The notes beneath the pieces are model-generated. The model worked only from the letters and a program-made list of their open reading frames with translations, did not search any database and was not told the DNA's origin. From the NCBI RefSeq assembly GCF_028583425.1, contig NC_072801.1, positions 59,287,766-59,351,765 on the forward strand: a stretch of DNA of 64,000 nt. Direction: 5' to 3'. Within the stretch, counting starts at the first letter, position 1. Each line of letters starts with the position of its first letter. The translations under genes and the position numbers were made by a program. Shown here one piece after another: positions 10,501 to 22,449 of the stretch. This stretch comes from Eublepharis macularius. Lineage: Eukaryota; Chordata; Lepidosauria; Squamata; Eublepharidae.

Positions 10501-13500
10501 GGCTGGTCTCCTAAACCTTCAGAAACAAAGTTGTGAACATTTTCAAAGCCTAAGAATCATTTCTTGCACTGTATGAAAATTTGTTTTTCAACAGGTAGAG
10601 AGCTACAGAGTACTGTCTAACTCTGAAAACTGCTTCCAGCATATTAATGTTTTATTGGTCCAATAAAACATCACCTCATTTGCTTTTTCCACGCACACAC
10701 ACACCCTTGAACCAAGATAGCCCCAGCACCTGAGCTGTAACACTGTCTCTCTACAAGTTACGAAGTACCTAGGGACACTCAAGTGAACATCATTTCACAT
10801 GTCTTCCCTCCAATTTCCCACACACTCGCTAGCACAGTCACACTTCAATGTGCTCACATTCAATATCGGTTCCTCCTCAACTGCGAAAAGTATCCCAGTT
10901 TCCCCCACTTCCCACATCCATTCATTGAAATGCAAATCTTGACAGTTTCTCACACCTTAAAAGAAATGCAAATGGGCAAGTCAAAGGAGCCTACAGTACT
11001 TGTTCTCACAGTGAAAACAGAGCTGACTTGGCACTGTGCCCTCCAGAATCACTTGCAGAGACAATTGCACAAACGGAGCTCCCATGAAAGCAGCACGCAC
11101 GAGCACCGAGCAAGAACAGCCTGCGCGTGAATTGAAGACCACACATAAAATCCTGCTCTTTGTCATGTTCATGCATGCTATTACCAAAGAGACTCCATTT
11201 TAATCCTTTCAGTGTTATGAGTGCTTTCTTCACAGGTGCCAAGATGTTCCCAAGCAGCTATCCCACAGAGGAGGATTGTTTTGGCTACCGCTGTTTCAGC
11301 CTTGAAGAACTTTCACTTTCTCAGCTTCAAAGGGATTGTTATGAGAACTATGGGGGGAGGTTGGGTCTGCTGGGATCTGTTACTCTGTACCTCATGCTTT
11401 GCCTGTCATTGGTAACAATTCACATGTACCATCCTGAATATTGTATTCAGGCTCGTGGACTATAATGAATTCTTTCTTCAGTAAACTTTTGAAAACAACG
11501 GGCTTTTGTCTGATTGCAGAAGGTAGTCTGGAGTAAGGACATTATCTAGCCACAGTTCTGACACTCTTGAGCGTCCCCAGGTAATTTGCAAGGCATACTC
11601 TCTGGCTTATAGAAGCCCACAGTACAGTACATTTGCTAGTTAAGGTGCCTCATGACTTGTGTTGTCCCCCTCCCCCACCAGCTGCTTGTCAGAGAGATGC
11701 AGCCGCCTCAGGTACATAAGGGTGAAAATTAGACACACCTGACTTTTCCGATGAAACTGTCACCGCCTCGTGACAGGTCGATGGGATCCAGAGAAATTAG
11801 GTAATTGGAAGTCTTGCTTTTTTTCCTCTTCCGTCCAGACATGAGGAAACGCTGAAGAAGAATGCCCAACTGTCAACAAGAGAGATCCCTGGCAGAATTC
11901 CCTTTCTGAGGCTTATCTGCCAATTTTTGCAACTCCCTCTAATCCTAACAGGAATCCCTTCCCAGAGCCATCTTTCCCGTACAGATTAATCACAGAATAA
12001 TTTGGGGTTCTTTCAGCACAAAACAACAAGCAAGCCAAACAAACCTAGGAGTGGACTGCCAAGCAATGACAAGAGTATGGGAACTGGGACGGATTGCAAC
12101 ACTTGAGTAATTTATTTGCAGTAGATTGAGCCAGTTCAGACATTCTGATGAAGACACTTTCCTGTTCCATGATCTTGTGCCACCATTTTAAATTGGATGA
12201 GAAGAATGTCCTCTCAAGAACCCTGCTTTCCTTCTGTATCATGCCCCATAGGTGCGCTGTTATTTTCAGCCCATACTTCTGGTATCTAAGCCAGTCTGGA
12301 ACCCAGGTGCTGATGGTAATGGAGTGTGTTATGACAAGATGTGAGAAGGGCAGAGGTCAGCTCCCCTTAACCTAACAAATTTTGGTTTTTAAAAAGACCT
12401 CCCTGCAAACACGTACATTAGACATGAATAGACAGACATGTATGTAAAAATATGTGAATTTCCGCTGCCCCCCTCCCCCATCACAGCTTACTTGGTTCTC
12501 AGTGGTAAAGCACATGTGTTAAATGCAGAAAGTACCAAGTTTCAATCTCTGATACATTTAGTAAAAAAAAACCTCAATTAGCAGGTGCTGGAAAAGACAT
12601 TTCTCTTTCTGAGACCCTGGAGAGCCAGTGCTAATCAGAGAAGATAATACTGAACTGGATGGATCTATTATCTGATTTCCACTGTGTAATCTACCATGAG
12701 TCTCAATGAGAAACATGGACTATAAATAATGCAAGTAAACAAATAAACAAATATAAGGCCACTTTCTATGTTTATTGTATTTCTTTTTCCTGAAGGTTCA
12801 CCAGAATTCGAGCATAAGCACATTACAAAGACAATAATTGGATGGCAGAGATTAAGAGGGCCACCTCTTAACATGCTCTACTATTTTTAAATATCAGATG
12901 ACTTGGCCTGAATATCTGAGATAGGGCAGGCTATGAACTCAAATAAGTAAATGGAAAGAATTGATTCCAACTGCAGAAAACAGGTTTTCTGTGAATTAAA
13001 AAAAATACCAGAATTATTTCTTGTTGGCTGATACCTTCTTTCCATTTTCCATCTCAAGATGCAGATAGTAGAAGGGGAAGATTCCTTTGTCCATCCCTTT
13101 CCGGTCCCGCGTGATGCGGCATTGGATTGTGCTCCCCTGAGGAGAAGGTTTTAGAACAAATGCCTCTATGTCGTCCACCTTGAGTGACAGTGGGAAGCTC
13201 GATTCCGCACTTGGAGACTGTTGGGGTAAGAATAAAAGATGGGTTGGCCATTATGGAATGAGCTTTGGAACTTCTCTCAAGAGAGCTTGTTCCCTGATGT
13301 GATTGATGCGTCCCTTGCTTGGACGTAAGGGCCTAACTGACTGAATGTACAGGTGACTGAAAAATATGAGAAGTGAAGCAAACAGCATGCTTGAAGCACA
13401 GGGGGGCGGGAAACTATGCTAGAGTCACAGGCTGTACATACGTCTTTGCAGAAGCAAAGCAGGAAGAAGCAGAGCTTGCTCCGCAACAACAACAACACAC

Positions 13501-16500
13501 CCCGCCACGAGGACACCTGCATGCAGCCACCAATTCCTGTGTGATATTCGTTCAGCCTCTTACATCAGACAATCCAGTCTCCTCGCGAGTATACATGACA
13601 CTGCACAGCATGTCCTGATCCTCCTTGAAATCTTCACTCTCAGCGTCATCTTCATCATCCTCACTCACGCTCCTTGTCCCATTGGTGAGAGACCCTGGGA
13701 AGAGGCAGGTGGGTGACTAAGGGTGGGCGGACAGTACAAAACAAAACGAAATAACCACTCCCTCTTCTATCCATTGTCTCACACTTCTGGTTCCTCCACA
13801 AGATCCTTTGGCAGACCCACCAGTCTGTCAAGCCACAAGTTAAGGCTTCTAGGCCACTTTGTTCTGCTTAATTTTTAATTTTAAAAAATTAATCTATCAC
13901 ATGAGAAATTAAAAAAACATAAACGTATATTAACAACAAATCCATTTTGTCCTCCACGCCAGGCTCCAGGACTTAGAGAGGGGTGGTGGCATGGACACAG
14001 GACAGTAAAATATGCTCAGCCTGCCCCGCCAAAAATGAAGACCTAGTAGCCTCATCAAACTACAGATTTCACCATGTTTCTTTCTACGCTTATTTTCTGT
14101 GTGCCTTGGTGAGAAACCATGACTGCAGGAGGAGCTTCAATTACAAAACAAAGCATTTCAAAACCCAGGGCCAGTTCACACCACAAGTGGTCCCTCAGTA
14201 TAGGGGAGGGAACACTGGAGGTCATGTCATTTTCGTCCCAGGGGCCCCCTGGTTTGTGTGACCTGTCCTTTCCTCCCTCCCTCCCTCCCTCTTTCTCTTG
14301 CTGTAATCGGGACAGACTGTCTCTAATGTCTTTGCTGCTTTGCTTCGCTGTTTTTGGTAGCATTGCCAGCTCCAAGTTGGGAAATTCCTGGAGATTTTGG
14401 GGATGAAGCCTGGAGAGGGCAGGGTTTGGGAAGGGACCTCAATGGGGCATAATGCCACAGAGCCCACCCTCCAAAAAAGCAGCCATTTTCTCCAGGGGAA
14501 CTGATCTCTGTGGACTGGAGATCCTGCTGTAACTCCAGCTACCACCTGAGGTTAGCAACCCTAGTTCTCAGCCATATTTCCAGAATGCACTGAACCAAGG
14601 GCAGCCAGCCAGTGAGTGGATTGGCTGATGATTTTTTTTAACTGGAAGACTAATTTACCTCTGTGTACAAGCATCCTTTCACGGGGCTTCTTCATGGGTG
14701 AGGGTGGTACCGTCAGTTCCCGGGATGATTCCTCGCTTTCCGAGTTGCTTTGGAGAGAGTAGGTGTTATACAGTTCGCTAGGAACGTCCTCAGAGTCTGG
14801 AGACTCTGGGCCTTCTTTCTGGGGGTTGTCCTTGGAATCTAAACGGAATGACACAGAGGATCAGTCACAACATTTCTGGGTGACTTCCACATGGGAGCAG
14901 GGCTGATTCCAGACTAACCGAAAGGCGCTTCATGCCGCCATGTTCCGGATCGCGACGGGGAAAATGCGAAATATCATCGCAACGTCGCGCCAAACTCGCG
15001 CGAGAAAACGCGATATTTCGCGTTTCCCCCATCGCGATCCGGAACATGGTGGCATGAAGCGCCTTCCGGTTAGTTGTCTGAAATCGGCCCAGGTTTCCCC
15101 ATTTCCAGGGCTAATACAGCACAGCTGCAGCGGAGCAGAGCTTCCACGTGGCCGGTCGTGTTCTCCCCTTTCCCTGAACCAGTTGCCCTCCCAGGGCCAC
15201 TGGGACTTTTTCCAATTTTTTTAAAAATTGAGAGTTTCATATCAATATATTGTTATAAAACTATGTGTAACAAGTTCTATGCATTCTAAGCTTTTTTCTT
15301 TTAAAAAAGGAGGTCTCCAGCCCCTTCCATTACAGAGATATGCCTCTCCTCTTATATCTCCAGGAAAGCAGGATCTACAGACTATCTTTCTCAAAACTTT
15401 GCCACAAAGCAGGCAAAGAAAAGCTGGGTAAACCCTGGGAGTTGCACAAATGCACCATGAGACTGTGGGGGAAGCAGGAAAAGATGCTTCCCAACAGCAC
15501 TGAACCCAGGGCAGATAACTGTTGTGGAAATGGCCCTGGCTTCTACATCACTGCTTCATCTGAGTACATCTGTACTACTTTATGAATGTTTACCTAGAGA
15601 AAAGGTCATTTTCTCCAGCAATGTAGAAACAGCCTAGTAAGGATCAGATACCAACTGATTTTGGGGGGGCAAAACCTGCAACCTATCAACCTGTGGATTG
15701 ACCCCGCCCACATGATGCTCTTTGCATGCAACTTGTACGTGAGAAGTACAGAACATACCTTGCTGTCTTTGTGCTTCTCTCCTCACGCTCATTGGCACAT
15801 GCACACATACCCCCAGGCTTAACTTGTTCAAGCCAGTCCCATTAAGCTTCTCCACCCACTTCCACCTATTCCTGATGCACAGGCCTTGTCCTAAAGCCTA
15901 TGTGCCTTACACAAATGCAGAAGAGGTTTTTTTGTGAGCCAACAGAGGCTCTGCACATGTGCGCAGGCTCACACATGCTCAGTGGGTTGGATCTTACCAA
16001 GCATATGCGTAGATCTCCCTTCTCCTCTACCCAAGCAGCTCTCTGAGACCTCCAGAAAGGTGATGTGAGAGCCCGTGGACAAAATGCCACAGGGGCTGCA
16101 CTGAGGAAGGGGAATCAAGGGAAACCACCCCACCGGCCAGCACATTTCCCCCCTGATGCAGGGAGAGCAGGATTTACACACAAGCTACGTCTTAGGGCTC
16201 CTGATGATGAAGATGGCCTCTAAACACACACACACAATCAATTTCAATATTTGAATCGTATGCATGCATTTGATAATGCAATGGCGCCGCTTAAGTTGGC
16301 ATAGTTTAGGGTTTCAGCACGTCTTAATCCAGCCCTGGTGGAATCCAGTCCTTGGTGGAACATGGCAGTTTCACCCAATTCCCCATTTTCACTGCAGTGT
16401 ACCAACTCATGTGGCATTTTATCTATAAAGCACCTGCGACTCCTAGCATCAGATCTAGTCATAGATCTGAGAAAAAGGGAGGCAGCAGCAGACATCCACA

Positions 16501-19500
16501 TCTGTGAACGCTTTCTGCTCATGCTGTGTGAGATAGGTTAAGGTGGCAGTGTGACTGGCCCAAGGTCACAGTGAGCTTCCACGGCAGAGTGGGGGTTCGA
16601 ATCTGGGCCTCCTAGACCCCAGTCTGACATTCTAACCACCATGTTGGCTCTTGTACAGCCATGCACAGCTCATGCAAACCCCAATGGCTGTTATCCACAC
16701 CCCGGAATCTCACCCTGCACGTCCATGACGACAGACGGTGGAACTTCCTGAGTTGGGAATAAGGATTCCTTCTCGGATCTGGAGGCCTGGCTATGCCTCT
16801 GGGCACTGGATTGCCCTGCAGATGGCAAAGGTGAGCAATTGTCTATGCCATGGCAATGGATGCCTAGCAGCTCTGGATTAAAGTTCAGGGCTGCATAGAA
16901 TTCTAAATTCTGTCTCTCAAAAAAAATTATGTAACGTGGATAAATTAGACAAACCAACCACTTCTGAATATTTTGCACAATTTTTGCTGTTTCTGCCTGG
17001 TCATGAGAAGGATACAGGAACTATGCAAAGCACTGAACTCTCCTTTCGGCCACCGGAAGTCTTGCATCGTCCCCCTCTATGGTTCCTACAATGGCACAAG
17101 ACTTTGTCCAAACCTTTTAAAACTCATCTTTTCATAATAAGGACTAGAAACTTGTTTTTCCCCCTTCAGAAGAAAAGATTGAATGCTGAAGCACAGAATG
17201 CACACGGCTTTGCCAATAAGAAATCGTGCAACCTTTCACTTTCACTCGCTCATTGAGCCTGTTCAGCACAATAAGGGCCAAATAACATGGAAATGACGCA
17301 GCTGGGTGGAACTACAGATGAGTAATTTGGAGGAGGGCCCTCAGCACTTTGGACAGACAGGGTTCCCTAGTTGTTGTTTAAGGGTCAAATGACTCTTCTG
17401 GAGTTCCAAACCAAAAGCTCAAGCACCACCAATAGTTATGGGGAATGCAGGTTTAAGTGCGAATCCACACTAAGTTGGCAATTTCCACTGTTTTTCCTTT
17501 CCTGCTGCAGATCCCCTTTATGTCATGCCTCAAGATCCCCTTTCCTCCAGGAGTAGCATTTCATGGAGATCAATGCCCTACAGGGACAGGTAGGAAAGTC
17601 CCATTACACATATGAAAAATTTAGCCTGGATCCAAGCCTAGTTCCCCACTCGTGGCCAAATGAGATGTGAGGGTTTTTAAAAACAGCTATACAGATCCCA
17701 CAATTTAGACCGGGACCACTGAATTGAGGATGGATGCCTGTATTCTTCCCATCAAGCAAATCGCTTTTGAGTGTAAGTATCAGGAAAATTGTTGCGGGGG
17801 GGGGGGGGGTTGGGAACAGAAGTTATGGGGGAAACAGACAGGTTTGGGGTCGGATGCACATGAACATGACAATTGCCACCATTTCCCTTTCCTGTTGCAG
17901 ATCCCCCTTTATGTTTTCCCACATATCCAGCCCTAATCTGAATCAACCTCTCTTGCCCCAGCTGCTTTTAGGCCTTAAAAAGCCACACAGGATAGCCATT
18001 CATGGCTTTCTTGCTGTCTACTTTGACTCTTATTTCGGCATAGTGGAGAACTGGTACTTTGCAGGCCCACTTTAGAGGGGAGGCCATTTCTGGAGCACGG
18101 TATCCAACTTCAGTCACCTTGCTGCCTAAAGGAGAAGTTTATCCTCCATCCAACACAAAGAAGAGACACTTGGATGCAGTTGCCTGGCAGTAGCCTAGCT
18201 GTGGAGAAACACACAGAGATGCTGGTTGTCTAGCATCTGAGCCCATCCCTGGCCTCACCGTCTCTCTTTTTGGCTTGCCAGCCCTTCTTGGGCTCTAATT
18301 CTTTCTTGCTGATAGGCTGGGTTTCTTCCAAGATGGCTTCTTCAAGATCCATCTCATCGGAGAAATCTGTTCAGGCACAACAAAAAAGACAGACCAGTCC
18401 TGAAGGAGAGGACACACCAGTGGTGGAAATCAAGACCGGTGCTTAATTTCTCTAGAAAGAAGTGCTGTAGCTCATACCCAGGGCTTTTTTTCAGCAGGAA
18501 TGTGGTGGAACAGAGTTCCGGAACCTCTTGAAAATGGTCACATGGCTGGTGTCCCCACCCCCTGATCTCCAGACAGAGGGGAGTTTAGATTGCCCTCCGC
18601 AGCCGAGCAGCGTGGAGGGCAATCTAAACTCCCCTTTGTCTGGAGATCAGGGGGCGGGGACACCAGCCATGTGACCATTTTCGCCGAGGGCAACCCACTG
18701 AGTTCCACCACCTCCACCACCTCTTTTCCCAGAAAAAAGCCCTGCTCATACCACATTTTCCTCTGATCGGAAACCCCTGCTCCTGGTGTGAATTTGAACT
18801 GTGATTACTCGTTGATGTGGAGAGTATGTTCTTTCTATGGTCAGAAATGTTCTGCATTAGACTATATTATTAGGACCATACTGCACATTATGTCATTGCC
18901 ATGAGAACTGGCAGTCAAGTGACAGTGGACCCCCACCCCACCTCAAGAACTTGACTGAGAAATGCTGCAAGAGCCCTATTCTGGTTGGGAACACATCACA
19001 GAGGGAGGAGGGGTTCCTGTCCCCCCACACCACTTTCCCAGCCTCAAAGTGTGGGCAGGGATGTTATTTGCCCCACTGGAGGCATATGCTTGCACATACA
19101 GCCTCCCAGCAAGGCAAATAATGCCACCCACTCCGGTGCTGTTTCAGGTCAGGAAATGGGCACAAGAGGAGGCAGGAACCCCTCCTCCTTGCAATGTGGA
19201 AGGACCATGGTGTTGAATGTCAGGCTAACAAAAACTACAACCGTGTAATAAGAAAATTTACAAACAATGCATAAGGTAAGTAGTCATCATATAATTGCCT
19301 AGTAACAATCCTGTCAGTATCCCATAGAAGCATATGTAATCCACTGTTCACACAATCAATACATATGCAATCCAAAATAAATACAATTTATTGGCAAAAT
19401 TCACATCAAATATAAATTCATATAACCAATCCAATCCACAGTAACAGATAAACAGCGTGCTTCTGGTTATAAACCACGTTTTGATGAAAACTTCTTCAGG

Positions 19501-22383
19501 TATGGATTGATCAAAGTTGTAATGGTTACCTGCAGGGCTTTTTTTCAGCTGGAACGCGGAGGAACGGAGTTCCAGCACCTCTTGAAAATGGTCACATGGC
19601 TGGTGGCCCCGCTCCCTGATCTCCAGACAGAGGGGAGTTTCGATTGCCCTCCACGCCACGGCGCGGAGGGCAATCTAAACTCCCCTCTGTCTGGCGATCA
19701 GGGGGCAGGGCCACCGGCCATGTGACCATTTTTGCCAAGGGCGATTTAAACTTTAAAAACCTCCCCCTTGTTCCAGCTGACCCAAAGTGATGTCATTGTG
19801 CGGTCCTGGGAGTGTGTGTGCACTTTGCGCATGCGCATGTGGTACCAGGGTCACCACCTCCTGCCAGGAGTTGCCTCCTGTGCTGGCAACCCACTGAGTT
19901 CCACCACCTCTTTTCCCAGAAAAAAAAGCCCTGGTTACCTGCATTTCTTCAACTCACAGTTAAGTAGACTGTGCTATGAAAGTGTAAAAGGAACAGTGAG
20001 TAAACTGTTTCCCTAGTTAAGTTTAACAATTTTCAATGTTTGCAATTAATTGTTACACTTAACTAGGGAAACAGTTTACTCACTGTTCCTTTTACACTTT
20101 CATAGCACAGTCTACTTAACTGTGAGCTGAAGAAATGCAGGTAACCATTCTTGCTGGCATCCTGCTACAAGTCGCCGTGGTGATCATCTGACAGCCTTAA
20201 CATCTACTATGGCCCTCAGTACTAAACGAGCTAAACTCTGCCGTTGTAAGCAAGCTTCGGGGCAAAGACAACAGGGGAAAGGGATGCTCTTCGACTTAAA
20301 ATTAAGCCCAAGTTTCCATCAGGATGTCTGAAGTTCACTGGATCAACTGGGAATTTAATGAGGTCAAGAAAAGGATTGGGTGCCAGCAAGCCCTTTGAGA
20401 GGAATTTGGGGCCCAAGGAAGGAAACATGCTTATGAAGTCCATTCCCACAACGCCCCGCCCCCAGCTACACTTCTCATCAAGCTGCCTGATACAGCACAC
20501 AACTGTCAGCCAAGAACTTCTGCTCTGGCCCTTGCATCTTCCGAGTCCTCTCCTGTTCTGCAAATTTGGGTTCCTCTATTGTTCCGTATAAGATGCTAGC
20601 TTAGAATACGGGTCCTCAGCTCTTTAAAGAAAACTAAGTCTAGAGGATTAAGAGTTGCAGTCTTCAGCTTTTTCAGATTTGGGTAGGGTTGCCAGCTCCA
20701 AGCTGGGAAATTCCTGGAGATCTGGGGGGTGAAACCTGGAGAAACCTGGAGAAAGAGGTGTTTGGAGAGAGAAATGACCTTGGCATGGCATAGGTCCATA
20801 GAGTCCATCTGCCAAAGTAGCCATTCTCTCCAGGTGAACTGAGCTCTGTGACCTGGAGACCAGTTGTAATTCCGGGAGATCTCCAGCCACTACCTGGAGG
20901 ATGGCAACCCTAGATTTGGGACTCATCAAGCTGAAAACAAGAGATAGGAAGTCATGGGATGTCAGAGGCACAACAAGAAGGACAGGAGCCAGAGCTATGA
21001 CCTAAATGATGCAGTGCACATGGAGCACTGAAGGACTGAGGAAGAGAGAGAAAGCCAGGGAGAACTGGGCGGGGGTGAACCGGATTCTGAACTTGTTGTG
21101 CTTAAAAGGGATCCTCTCCCTGTGTGATCCTGCCTCGCTGTCCTATCACCCCTTTCAGCATGTGCATGAAGACAGGCAGGAGGTATGGAACATCTTAACT
21201 CTACACGAGGGTCCTTCCCAAAAGGAGCAGGAAAATGGCAGCTCTCTAGAGGGAGGGGCCGTGTTTCAGGGGACAGCCTCTGCTTTACATGCAAAAGGTC
21301 CCAGGTTCAGTCCCCGGCATCTCCAGTTGTGATGTGAAAGACCTTTGCTTGAGACCCGGGAGAGCCACTGCCAGAGTAGACAATACTGACCTTGATGGAC
21401 CGATGGTCTGACTCAGTACAAGGCGGCTTCAAGTGTTCGTGTAACTCTTGATGCAGCAGAGGGGGCTACATGACTCACCTGAAGAGCCTGACCAGTACCC
21501 GTACTGGATTGGATCATCATGAAGAAGAATCTGTGGAAGAAGCTGTAGGGTTGGGGGGGGGGGTCACCCGCTTAGGACTTTCTGTTACCTGCGCTTTCTC
21601 CTTGGCCATTGTGAATCCGATTCACTTGCCTAGAGCTGCCCCATGGGCGAGTGTCAGCGTGGGCCTCTGGGACAGATTCCACAAGGAAAGGATTGTTTGT
21701 ACCTTTCGAAGGAGAGATGGAAGGATAGTTAGACAAGCTGTGTGTATAACCCACCCAACGTCTCCTGCGATCCAAGTCCAGCTCACACTTGCCAACTGCA
21801 GTGGGGCAGCTACAGTGCAATCTCATGAAGGCAGTGGCATGGAGTAAAAGGGGGCTTTCCATGGCACTGGGGCAATTTTTGCCAATAACAGTGCCACCTT
21901 TTTTTACTATCATATTGGTTAAGGGAATTCAGAAATGTTTGTGTGTGTGTGTAGGGAAGAGATGCTTAGTACAGTGAGTTAACAGCCTATGATAATGTTA
22001 CAACGGGCTTCCTCCTGCAATTTGCATATGCAAATAAGGCCTCACCAGGGCTGGTTCAATGTATTTAATCACCTCAAACAACATACACTCGTCATCTCCT
22101 GTACCTAGCAGTGCAGACCCAGAAGGCAACATGAGTCCATGACTCCGATGTCAGAGAGCCAACTGAGCCCCTGCTGTGCAGCAGTGTCCTCTTCTTTGTA
22201 CCGCCCTAAGCAGCAGGACAATTTGGATGGAGAACTGGCCCTGAGGGTGGAACCACATGAGACACAAGGCGCGTGCTGGATCCTGCAAGGATCCTGCAAG
22301 GATTCCTGGGAAATGTAGTCTTAAAAAAACAAAAAACCAGCCACTCAATGTGATTCTCAGCTGGGGAGAATCGCAACTGGAGG

Positions 22384-22449
<66 letters not shown>

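Noticed and set aside
14561-14854. A 97-codon minus-strand frame as a small gene
   Set aside because: It is TULP2 exon 7 extended past its donor and acceptor.
22384-22446. A CRISPR-like or satellite array
   Set aside because: Simple dinucleotide repeat in a vertebrate intron.
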